Source of the DNA: Tetraselmis striata
Taxonomy: Eukaryota; Chlorophyta; Chlorodendrophyceae; Chlorodendrales; Chlorodendraceae
Length of the DNA: 64,000 bases
Direction of reading: 5' to 3'
NCBI GenBank assembly: GCA_006384855.1
Contig: VCJN01001955.1
Span: 62,001-126,000 of the forward strand
Shown: piece after piece, positions 24,763 to 34,691 of the stretch
Layout of the letters: the number at the start of each line of letters is the position of its first letter
Numbering within the stretch: the stretch's first letter is position 1
Position numbers and translations under genes: made by a program
Notes under the pieces: generated by a model
Databases searched by the model: none
What the model saw: only the letters and a program-made list of their open reading frames with translations
What the model was told of the DNA's origin: nothing

Positions 24763-25253
24763 TATATTCAACTACACGTGCGGCAGTGTCGTTTCGTGGA
24801 GCAGTATATGTGCCCGGCCTCGTCAGTTATACCGTTATTCCCCACCTGCGCTGCATGGTCCACCCCTACGAACTACTTAGCACAAACCGCCATTACTTAA
24901 TAGGAACCTAACACAGCCAGGCTTATATGCCCGCTTTGGCGATCAACTTCTACGCACTTCCCGCCCCTCAGCCGCCGGACATGGGGGATAAGCCGCCAGC
25001 CTCGGCAGTTGCTTAGCCAGACTTGGCATCCCGTACCGTGTCCATGGCTTCGCAGCTCTGCCGCCGGCACACGCCGAGTCCCGCGCCTGCTGCCGCCGGG
25101 TTGCGCACGCATGCACGCACGGTAAAACGCCGCCGACGCCGCCACGCTCACTTCCACCACCTTCGCCATCCGCAGCTTCGCACGCCGTTCCGCCGACCTA
25201 CGAAACGCACGAATCCCCCTCCCCCCCCCCCCCCCCCCCCCCGTCCCAGCGTC

Positions 25254-25913
25254 ATGTATAATATATTCGAGGCGACTATGCGGGGCGCATCACACGCCGC
25301 GGCGTGGGTCGGCGGAGCGGCGGGTGGCGGGAGCCCTAATGGCCGGGCAGTATCCACACCCACACCGGCACCGCCGCTCACCTCCGACGCGGATGAACCG
25401 CCTCCCAAAGAAAACTTGCCGGTTGGTGGTAAGCGCAGCAGGCGTGGGGTGCCGGTGCCGGTGCCTGTGCTACGGAGCTGTCGCGTCAGGAACCGCACCG
25501 CAACCGCACCGCATGTGAAGCAACACCTGGCGGTGCCGGCCCCACCTATGTCTAGGGCCACCTCCTCACAGCACCCCGCCACGACGGCGTCGGCCACCGC
25601 CGACGGCGCCGTTGCGGGGGGGGACGCCCTGCCAGGCGACGATGATGCGCCTGATGCACCGCGTCAGGAGGCGGAGGAGGCCGTGGTTGAGGCGACTGAT
25701 AGAGCCGAGGGGGTTGTCGAGGCGAGCGAGGCTGCGCTCGCGCCACCCGCCCCGCAGCCACCTGCGGGACATGCCGACTTGCTCGTCGCCATGTTTACCG
25801 GAGCACTACGAGCAGTGGCGGGAGGCGGCCACATGCACTATCATGTGCGTGTCCTGGCCGGACGCCCGTCATGCGTGTACTGCGGCCAACGGACAGAGTG
25901 GGAGTGTTGCTGA
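25254..25913 (+). CDS. Possible transposon protein with C-terminal Cys-rich (CxxC) domain
   Basis: ATG at 25254, directly after a C tract, opens 219 codons. The middle is of low complexity (Ala/Pro/Glu-rich). The C-terminus reads SCVYCGQRTEWECC before TGA, and the same frame after the stop continues ALCGPKYHCMVTHQ. Together these give a C-x2-C...C...C...H spacing reminiscent of the C-terminal zinc domain of PiggyBac-type transposases. If so, the stop at 25911-25913 is a nonsense mutation. The catalytic part is not seen, so the assignment is weak. The frame is also open upstream to 25023. Confidence 0.35.
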   Translation: MYNIFEATMRGASHAAAWVGGAAGGGSPNGRAVSTPTPAPPLTSDADEPPPKENLPVGGKRSRRGVPVPVPVLRSCRVRNRTATAPHVKQHLAVPAPPMSRATSSQHPATTASATADGAVAGGDALPGDDDAPDAPRQEAEEAVVEATDRAEGVVEASEAALAPPAPQPPAGHADLLVAMFTGALRAVAGGGHMHYHVRVLAGRPSCVYCGQRTEWECC

Positions 25914-26338
25914 GACGGCACCCCGGCTTTGTGCGGCCCCAAGTACCATTGCATGGTGACCCATCAGCGGCAGGCCCCTGCCCGACCACGGCCGCGGCGA
26001 GGGAGGAGTTCCGCCATGTCAGGGACGCGTTCCACGACGCGACTCGCGCCGCCGTGTGTGAGGCTTCCGAGAAGGCACGCGCGGCTGGTAGGGTGCGCAG
26101 GGTGAGGCGGCGGACGGCCCGGGAGATGATGGAGAGCGAGACATGCCGTCAGTGAGGTCGGGCGCAATGTTATTGGGTGGGGCACACGGGCGTGTAACAC
26201 TTGCACTTTGCGCGTACTGCTGGGTTACATCTAGGCGGCGTCACACTATGCAACCGGAAAGGCTGCGTTGCTACTGCAAACGATGCTAAGCCTCACTCGG
26301 TAGCAACCGCTGCCCCGCCTATCCCACAGCCGCTGCTG

Positions 26339-26359
26339 CCCCCCCCCCCCCCCCCCCCC
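26339..26359 (+). repeat. Poly-C tract (about 20)
   Basis: A run of C between the ORF at 25.3 kb and the convergent transposase-like gene; no exon boundary could be assigned. Confidence 0.85.
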
Positions 26360-26496
26360 TCGCGCACCGTCCTGCGACCTCGCGTGGATCCCCACCACCA
26401 CCAGCTCCCCGGCGTCGACGCCCAAGCCGGCAGCCTTCGCGGAGGAGATGTGGGCAGGGGCCATGAGAACAGCCACCTAGCGGATGCCCGGACTGT

Positions 26497-28877
26497 CTAG
26501 GAGGACAAGGCCCTCCTCCCCGCCGGAACCACCGCCGCCGCCCAGCATTCTCCACAAGTCCAAGCCCACGGCGGTGTGGGCTCGTTCCGGCGTCCACACC
26601 GTACACAATGCAGCCCGAATGGACCGCGCGCTGGCACGGTTGTCGTCCGAGTCAGCCCCGGCGGGGGCGGCGGCGTGGCAAGGTAGAAGTGTTGAGCTCG
26701 CGCGACCATGGTGGTGTACTTGGCGTCTTCGCGCTCCGCCAGCTGCTTTCTCGGCAGCTCCTCCTCGCTCTCCAGCTCCTCGGTGGTGTAGGGGGGTGGG
26801 TCGGCGTCGAGGACTTGCTTCAACATCTTGTACACAAAGAAGGAGTTGTCTCTTGACGTCTCCCCGTCGTCCCCCCCCTGGTGAAGCCGGGGCTTGTCGC
26901 CGTTGCGAAGCGACGCCGCCTTGTAGGCCAGGAGCCCCCCCAGCGCCACCGCTGGGGGTCTAGCCCGGCAGGACCGCACCCCACCCCACGAGTATGGGTG
27001 CATACGAGTGCGAGCCCTGCACCGTACGTCGGACGTCGTCCAACATCATCTCCAAATGGTCCTTGAAGTCCACCGCGTCCTCCCACGCAGCGGATGCGCT
27101 CCCAACCAACCGGATGGGCGTCTCCACGGCGCCGGGGCCAGCGTCGTCTGGGGCCATGTACCCTTGTGCGTGTGGGTGGGTCGCTGTGAGTGCGAGTGTG
27201 AGTGTGAGTGTGTGTGGGTGTATGTGGGTGGTTGGGTGTGGGTGCACGTGGCTGAGGAGGCAGCAAGAGGGGGGGGGGGGGGGGGGACCTTCTTGTTGGG
27301 GTTGGGTTCCCGGTAGAGGCGATGCGCCTTCAGGCGGTGGATCTGCTGCGCGAAAAGGAGGTCCCTCATCATGGTCTCGCAGACATTCTTCGGCAGCACG
27401 CGTTTGGCGCCCGCCTTCAAGAAGCCCATGAGGTTCTCCATCCACAGCTCCGCAATAAGCGGGTGCCCGCAAGCCAACATCTGGCAGATCATGCGGCACA
27501 CCGCCGAGTGCAAGTTGGAGACGAGGAGCGACACGAAGCCGTTTCCCTCAGCCATGCGGGCATACACGGTGATGTCCGCTAGGTATCGAGTCCTCCCCTC
27601 CCTGCTGGTGAGCGCGTCCACCTGCGCCTTGCGCTCGGGGCCGTCCTCCTCCGTCACCACGTTCTGCAACCCCCACCGCGTGACGAACCACGCAGCTCCT
27701 TGCAGGCGCTTGTACATGTGCCCAAGCACCGCCAGCTGCGACACTGAACGCATCACCGCTGGGGACGCGAGCTCCTTCACGGTCATGATCGCCTTCACCC
27801 GGGCCTCCTGGAACAGCGGACCGGCGTTAAGAAGGGAAAACGTTTCCATGTGGTGCCAGCAGTCCTCCATGACTTAGCCAGACTGCACCGTCACCTTGCC
27901 TGACCCTGCAACGCAGTCATGAAGGGGGATGCCGTCACGCCCACGCACACGCCCACGCCCACGCCCACGCCCACGCCCACGCCCACGCCCACGCCCACGC
28001 CCACGCCCACGCCCACGCCCACGCCCACGCCCACGCCCACGCCCAGGGGGGGGGGGGTACCTTTCGACTTCTTGGACACCGCAAACGAAGGGCGCAACTC
28101 GCGTCCAAAGTTGCTGGGTATCAGGACTAAAGCCTGGCGCCGGTCTTCCTGCTTCATAGCCCGAAATCCAACGTGCCCCATCACGGTGACGAAGTTCCTC
28201 CAGATGTCCTTTCCCAAGCCAAACAAAACATGTGGCACGGCGCGAGGGGGAAGAGGTCGTTGACCATGGTGACATAGCCCCGGACCACAGGCACCTGGCA
28301 CACGCCATGGCAGCCGGTGTTCTGCTTGGCCTCCGCCAGCCGGGTTGTGTTGAACGCACGCCGGGCAGCGGGGCTCAGTTCGCCGTCCTCATCCCCATCG
28401 AGGTCCGACTTGGCCAAGTCCTCCTCTATTTGGCCGATGACGCCCATCTGCTCCAGCATCTAGTCGCCGGAGAGCAGGAGGTAGCTCGCGCCCGTGCGCA
28501 CAGCCTGCACCTCTTCGCCATCCACCCTCTGGAGGACGTCCTTTGCATACCCCGCAGGCGCCACCTTCACCGTGCCGTCCGGGCACTCCACATGGCTCAG
28601 CAGACGGCACCAGTAGCAACGGGCCGTTTCCGAAGGTTGCTGCTACTCCCGCTGCCGATCCTGCTGCTGCCGCCCTTGCTGCTGCTGCTTGTAATAAGGC
28701 GGCCTTGCGGCGCAACTTAGCCGCACGCTTCAACGAGTGGCTACAGTTCGGGTATTTTAGGAAGTGCCGCTCTCGCGCCGTCTTATCACTAGTGCCCGTC
28801 ATCCAGCCCCGGCAGTGCTTGCATGTGTACACGCCATCACCTTTCGACACACTCGATATCCATCCCTTTCCCGGCAT
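26497..28877 (-). pseudogene. DNA-transposase-like gene with N-terminal BED-type zinc finger (frameshifted)
   Basis: From ATG at 28877 the protein starts with a BED-like finger, VYTCKHCRGWM...RERHFLKYPNC, a DNA-binding module common in transposases. Further on, NDLFPLAPCHM and, one frame away, LFGLGKDIWRNF recall the D-x-x-H...G-x-x-K-D-x-W region of CACTA/Tnp2-like or KDZ-like transposases; a single-base shift at about 28225 separates the halves. An exon ends at 28061 (donor GTACCCC) and joins in phase to 27872-27289 (VMEDCWHHMETFSLLN, then a long helical stretch). The next exon (GYMAPDD...) lies beyond the intron 27288-27155 or so. A C-terminal part reaches 26497, again in another frame. 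I infer a decaying DNA transposon; the superfamily is not settled. Confidence 0.55.
27943..28045 (-). repeat. Hexanucleotide microsatellite (CCCACG)n in an intron
   Basis: About 17 copies of CCCACG (GGGCGT on the sense strand) follow a run of 12 C in the intron between 28060 and 27873 of the transposase-like gene. Confidence 0.95.
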
Positions 28878-28939
28878 GCCGGGGGGGGGGAGAGGGGCTG
28901 AGAGTTGGGGTGGAGGTAGCCCACCACCGGCAGGCAGCA

Positions 28940-29024
28940 CAGATGCGAGTGCGCGGCTGTCCGCGCTTGGTTCAGCGGTGAGCGGCGGTGACCGTCACGC
29001 GACCCCGTACTTCATGCATGATGG
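28940..29024 (+). repeat. Dispersed 80-bp block, copy 1
   Basis: GATGCGAGTGCGCGGCTGTC and the following 60 bases recur nearly identically at 47453-47535. Both copies lie just upstream (5') of minus-strand transposon-like ORFs. Confidence 0.85.
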
Positions 29025-29869
29025 GGCGTTACACAATCATCAGCACTTAGGGCGGCTGCATTTAAACACGCACCTACGAACACCACCTATACCGCGTAGC
29101 ACCTACCGTACCGCCTACATCCGCCCACACCTCCGCCCGTCGTGCCGCACAACGCCGCACAACGTGCCGCACATCGCCGCACAACGTGGCGCACATCGCG
29201 CGCACATACGTCCGTGCGGGCGCGCGCGCGGCACTGCACTAGGTCGTCACGGCGGCATCCACTGGCCCAACGCCTCTGCGACTACACCGGCCCACACCTC
29301 CGCCGGGACTGCCGCGCAAGCAAGCCATGATCGCATGCCGGCAGCCTGCGATCATGGTTTGCCCGGCACTCCCGGCACCCTGCCGGCACATACATGCGGT
29401 GCCGCGCGCGATGCTACGCGCGAACTAAGGACCAATGCTGTGCGGGCACGGGCTTTGCGAGAGCCGGCCGCCGCACCATGCATGCCAGTACGTATGGTGA
29501 TTAATCCTTGGCAGGGGCCGGGGGCGCGGCCCGCCAGCGTGGCGCACCGCGACGCCAGCGACCCCGCGTTGTGCAGCGATGTGCAACGATGTACATCGAG
29601 TACGTGCAGCCGCATGTACTTAGCCCGGGTGCTCCGCGTCGGGGCGCGACACGCGAGCCCGCGTGCGCATATCAATTTGATAAAATTATCGAAACGAGAA
29701 ATTCATATAGTACTTTACACGTCGCGCGAAATAGTCGTCGCTACTCGGTATGAAATCCACGTCCCTCGTACGTCCCGTATCGTCCCCGTATGTCGTCGTT
29801 TGTCACCAGTAGGGGACATTTACGTCACATCTGAATCTCACAGTGAATCCCCGGCCGGTCTGGACGGTT
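29025..29869. other. Non-coding repeat-rich stretch upstream of the transposase-like gene
   Basis: It contains GCCGCACAACG/GCACATCG units (about 29130-29215), the complement of the GTGCA repeat family, and GATGTGCA units at about 29575-29600. A 442-codon open frame crossing it on the plus strand is compositional and matches no family. Confidence 0.55.
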
Positions 29870-29883
29870 GATCCGAAACTTCC

Positions 29884-30014
29884 CGCCCCTGGATTGGCAC
29901 AGGGTAACCAAAATCCCCCGGGTGCTGATACCCTGAACATTGGCTAGGAAGCGGGGAACCGAATTTCTCCGTCCCTGGATTGGCACAAGGTAACCAAAAT
30001 ATGCTGGGTGCCGG
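29884..30014 (+). repeat. Two-copy tandem repeat
   Basis: CCCTGGATTGGCACA(G/A)GGTAACCAAAAT occurs at about 29889 and 29971, each followed by a GGGTGC...CCCT tail, with a period of about 82 bp. Confidence 0.8.
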
Positions 30015-30038
30015 TGCCCTAAACCGGGCTGTCCCCTT

Positions 30039-30215
30039 GGCAAAGTGGTCATCGGCATCGGCAACAAAGAGCATCAATCCGGCTTGACCTTCGTGGCACT
30101 CTCACGGGCGAAGAACATTTCTTGTCTAGCCATGTACCCGTTCCCCAACTTTGATAGGTTGGAAGCTATCCGGAACGGCTTGCAACTGCTTGCTTGCGAG
30201 GAAAACCCACGATAA
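30039..30215 (+). pseudogene. PIF1-like helicase, C-terminal remnant
   Basis: The frame reads GKVVIGIGNKEHQSGLTFVA followed by LSRAKNISCL, then FPNFDRLEAI and a stop at 30213-30215. GLTFVALSR is the conserved last helicase motif of PIF1/RRM3-family proteins, and F-x-F/N-DRL is the usual downstream signature. Nothing upstream supplies the ATPase motifs, so only about 58 codons of the 3' end remain. PIF1-like helicases occur as host genes and as part of Helitron transposons. The repeat just downstream (30288-30392) has a second copy at 61.9 kb, which favours a mobile-element origin. Confidence 0.75.
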
Positions 30216-30287
30216 ACACTTGTTGACGTTAGCCCAAGAGACAGAGGATATGTACAATGGTATGGTGCAAGCCACACGCGAGTTCTT

Positions 30288-30392
30288 ACAAAGCGCTGGC
30301 AATGCAATTGATGGAACTGTAGGCCAGAGAACCCCTTCTTTTTTAAAATTTTTTCGACGCATCGCTGATTCAACTGTCAAGTTACTTCATTT
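30288..30392 (+). repeat. Dispersed repeat downstream of the PIF1 remnant, copy 1
   Basis: AAAGCGCTGGCAATGCAATT through CAACTGTCAAGTTACTTCAT matches 61903-62017 at high identity, and similarity stops abruptly on both sides. The block may be the conserved 3' end of the element that carried the helicase. Confidence 0.8.
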
Positions 30393-30828
30393 GTTTTCGC
30401 CCCCGGGACAGGACTGGCACTTCATATATACTGATTAATGCATATTAGCACGAGGCTCCACAGCGCACTAAATGTATTTTAAATGCAAAGACATATAGCG
30501 AGAACGGCTCCTGGCGTTCGACCTATTATTATTCTTGTGCTGTGTGCTACAAGGTAGCGACTACGGGTACCTGGTACCTAATTCGCGCGCAACGAATCTC
30601 TCAGGGCATGAGGGTTCGCCGAGGGTTTGCCGTCACTTCGTCCAGCAGTCGTCGTCAACCAGCCATCGTGACGATCTAGAAGCACCAGATCGCGCCGCGC
30701 TGGCTGTTGGCCGACGACCTGCGACCTCTCCCACCCCTCTCAACAAGATAGGCAATAAGCAGGGGGGGAATATCAAGCATTTGCCGCCCTCTCTGCCCGA
30801 TTCTGAGGTGTCTCATTAGGTCACAGCC

Positions 30829-31594
30829 ATGATTGCCGCCGAGCGCCGCACCAACTTAAACTGCGGGCTGCTGCTCGCCTTGCTGGTACCCCCCCGCCTT
30901 CCTCGTTGTCCAAGCACAGCCCCTCCCCCCGCGGCCCAGTCAGCCCCCACCCCCACTTTCATTCTGCTGGAATCCTCGCTTCTCCGCTCTGAAGGCTCGA
31001 CTATCGGGAAATGCACTCCCATGCACCAATGGCGCGCGTGATACGCAGCCAAATGGCAGTCGCGGTGTTGCGATTGCCGCAGAGCGAGTAGCGTCCCAGT
31101 GGCCCCTGAAGCCGCCGCGGGTTTGACCGACGCCGGAGCACGGCGTCTTCGGCCTGTGATTCATTATGTACACATTTTTCTTAGCGTTATTGCACCCGTT
31201 TGCGCCGCCTCGCGCAGGTTCTTGCACCTAGCGTCTCCGGCTGGAGCCTGTTTGGCAGCTCCAGCAGAGCAGAGTCAGTCGGCGCCTCTGGTTCGAAAGC
31301 GTTCTCCAACCGGCGGATCGCACCCGGCGTCAAGTTGGAGGTGGGCTGCAGAGCAGGCCACCGCCCCGCCGCACCTTTGACGCTCGGCGCCGCCGCCCGT
31401 TACTGGGCACGATTTTGACCGGGCGAATGCTTACTATACTGGTCAACAGGCGGGGCACTTGGTGATGGACTCGAAGCGGGAGCGCGCAACGTTTGACCCC
31501 GAGGTAGCTGTGCATGAGGAGGACTCGGACCTGGAGTACCTCGGCTACGACGAGGTACCGCCCGGCCTTGGAGAACCCCCCCCCCCCCCCCCCT

Positions 31595-31625
<31 letters not shown>

Positions 31626-34069
31626 AAAAGTCTTCCCTCGCCCCAGGCATACATAAGTCATCCTTGCACCCCGTGCACACCTAGCTATCATCATTCACTG
31701 CCTTGGCCAACAGCCTTGCCCACCCAGACCCCACACCTGGAACAGTGGGACGGCACGGCCATCCGCGGCAGTAGTGCCCCCCTCCCCCCGAGTGCCCCCA
31801 CCCACGCACCCACCGAGCGAACCCCTGACGCGCACTGGCTCCATGCAGGATGAATGGTACGAATCTGAGGACGATCGGAACAACTACTGGCACGACTTCA
31901 ATGCGACAGAGCGCCTGCAGGAGGTCCCACCCCCTCCCACCTCCCATCTATCACACCATCCCTAAACTTCCGACTGCCTCCCGCAGCCACGATGCATGCA
32001 TTCGTATGCGGACGTGCTAGTTGGGGGAGTAGCAGCAGCGCAACAACAGCTATGCATGTACGTATGCTGCATACTCTCCATGGCATCGCTGCATTGGGAG
32101 GGGGGTGGAACGTTGAGGGTGTGTGCCCCGCAACTGCATGGCGGATTGCTTTCGCATGTCTTTGTGCATGGAGGGAAGAAGAGTGTGGCCGCATGCTGGC
32201 GGAAGTATGCGTTGCAGGGTAGGGGAAGGACGGAGCGCTTGCTATGAGGGACATGCCCATATTTTGCTTGGTAGACGTTGTCTTTGCAGCCGCCCCCGAT
32301 GAATCGGGATTTCAACTGGCAATCTGAAAACAGGACACGCACCGCCCTGCAGCTCTTTCCAAAGATTGACACCAATAAAGACGGCTTCATCGCCAAGAGT
32401 GAGATCCACTTCTGGCACCACAGCAATGCCAGGAACGCCAGCTTGCGCCGCGCCGAGCTTCACTTCAACTCGTCAGACGAGAATGGCGATGCCAAGTACT
32501 CTCCCCCCCTTTCCCCAACCACCTTCCTCACCTTCCGCTCACATGAAAGTTCCCGAATTGAAGCTGTACTGTGCCTGGCAATGGTATTCTGACTCTGCAG
32601 GGTGACGCTGAAGGAATATCTGGCCGAGTTTTACCACCAGTTTCTGGAGATGGAGGAATTCCCAGAGGAGGAGACGGACGACCTGCACCGCGGCGACTGG
32701 CAGTACTTCAACAAGACAAAGGAGTCGTTTAGGTGGGTGTGTGATTGGGTGTCTCCATCCCCATCCTGCCAAAGAACAAGAGAGATGCCGTTCCCATTGC
32801 TGCTGTGCCGCTGGTGATGGAATGCGGCGCGGCGGTAGGTCCTCATGCGCTTTGCGCTGCCGCACAGGCTTGTGGACGCCAACAACGACGGTGGGCTGCA
32901 GATGAACGAGTTTTACGATTTTCAGCAACCGGAGGAGAGCAACAACGCGGCGCTGCACCGGCACATCATGACGCACGACATCATCAACTATGACGAGAAC
33001 GACAACGGCGTGATTGAACGCGAGGAGTATGTGGACGGCCTGTGGCATATGTTCTACACGTGGACGGACGATGAGGACTATGACTGGAGCGTGGAGGTGG
33101 ACCGACAACGCGCAGAGGAGCGGTTCAAGATCCTGGACACCAACCGGGATGGGTAAGCCCCCCCTCCCCCCCCCCCCCCCCCCCTTCCTTTCCATGGAAA
33201 CCTGTCATCCGCACATGCACCAGTGTATCGTGAGAGTTTGGTCTAGAGCACTACGATGTATCACACACACACACACACGCAGTGCAGTGCAGAGCAGTGC
33301 AATGTGAACCATGCTTCCCTGGCAGCGGCTGACAGAATGCCCAATATCCTTGCAGCGTCGTCAGCGTGGATGAGCTGATGCCGTACTACTTTGAGCTGCA
33401 CCCCACCGAGGGCTACTACGCGCGTGTCCAGGCGGACGACCTTGTGGGCCGCGCGGACACCGACCTGGTACGCCTACCCAGCCCCCTCACAGGCATCTCC
33501 CCCAGCATTGGAGGCTGCCTGCCTGAGGCCTCCACATCCCCTCTGTATACTGGATCCCCAGCTGCTTTCGCATCGGGATGAACCCCATGTTACCCCATGT
33601 TTAGGACGGTGAGAAACCGCTGATCTGATATCCGCGTGACTGTAGCACGGCATACGGGTGTATTGCGGGCTTCAGCAAGCGAGGGGGTGGGGGCTTGTCG
33701 GGAATGATATCAGGTGACCAGCGTCCAAAGCGGACACTTTCGGACAACGATGAAAGTAGCGCTGAAAATGGCCAGAAATGTCACCGCTTGCCCGTGTAGC
33801 TCGGTACCGGCTTAAAAGCCGAACGTACTGCGGTGAGCGATATCAGCCAGTAGATAATTTTCACCCTTAATGTATGTACACGGGGTGGAAACCTTGGGGA
33901 TGCCCTGCTGAAACTGCGCCCCATCTGCTTACTGCAGGATGGGCGCCTGACGCTGACAGAGATGCTGGCCAAGCCAGAGGTGTTTTACAACATGGCGCAC
34001 GGCCGCGGCCGTCACTACGATAACTTTGACTACCACGACTACCAGTTTGACTACCACTACGACCTATAG
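30829..34069 (+). CDS. CREC-type EF-hand protein (reticulocalbin/calumenin-like), six EF-hands
   Basis: Eight exons give 367 residues: 30829-30885, 31450-31554, 31849-31923, 32290-32495, 32601-32732, 32868-33152, 33356-33467, 33938-34069. All are GT-AG and phase-consistent from ATG to TAG. A short N-terminal signal peptide (NLNCGLLLALLAG) spans the first junction. Six calcium loops follow: DTNKDGFIAKSE, DENGDAKVTLKE, DANNDGGLQMNE, DENDNGVIEREE, DTNRDGVVSVDE and DTDLDGRLTLTE; the last spans the final junction. Six EF-hands with a signal peptide define the CREC family, low-affinity calcium binders of the ER and secretory pathway that act as chaperone cofactors. The C-terminus is YHYDL rather than the usual HDEL, so ER retention is uncertain. 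Four introns start with C-rich sequence right after GT (for example GTACCCCCCC and GTAAGCCCCCCC). A TGTAA lies 300 bases past the stop. Confidence 0.93.
31576..31623 (+). repeat. Poly-C tract (48, one T) in an intron of the EF-hand gene
   Basis: The tract starts 21 bases after the donor of the second intron and is interrupted only by a T at 31594. It is the longest C tract in the window. Confidence 0.92.
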
Positions 34070-34691
34070 GCGCTGCGCGCCCACTGCGAGTGGGGATGCC
34101 GGAATGCCCGCTCCGCGGCAAGCAATCCGCTCGCGCCCCAGCGCTCTTGTCTGCAGCAGCAGCTTGGGAAACAGCGCGATGGCATGAAAGTCGATGTGGG
34201 TTTTGGGGAGCTGCTGCTGATGGCTGGCGACAGGCGTATGCAGCAGAGGCAGTGCGGCCAGCCCTGGGTGGGCTCGCGCGCGAGAGAGGGGACGGAGCGG
34301 GCAATGTCTCGCGCCCACAGCCCCGCCCAACAGGGAATAAATCCAGCTCGCCCGTCTGGGCTGTTTTGTAAATCAGTGAACACACCAAAAGCAGCACCCT
34401 CCCTCCAACATTCCCGGCCGCAGGCATGGGGAGCCGGCCAACATGGGGCGCGGATACAGGTAACGGTAGGGAGAATGAGAGACAAGAGCAATCTGCGGAA
34501 ACCGCAACATTCAGGAGTTAGGGGCCTGATTTAGTAGGTGCTACTGACTCCCAAGCTTGTTCGCTCAGGTCGTTTATTAATTAAATGTGCCTACTTTGAT
34601 GCATGAAAGTGCGTTCATGTCGTAAACACCGTCAATGCGCCCGGCGTCTTTGCTGAACTGTGAGTCAGTTGGCCCCACGGTCATCACCAAT
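34070..34691. other. Convergent spacer between the EF-hand and ankyrin genes
   Basis: The 3' ends of two genes face each other here. No reading frame is supported on either strand. Confidence 0.65.
34367..34371 (+). terminator. Candidate poly(A) signal TGTAA (EF-hand gene)
   Basis: TGTAA lies 298 bases after the stop of the EF-hand gene. Position and motif are consistent with a green-algal 3' end. Confidence 0.35.

Noticed and set aside
28543..29871. 442-codon plus-strand ORF
   Set aside because: It crosses the antisense of the BED finger and the GCACAACG repeats; the sequence is compositional and matches no family.
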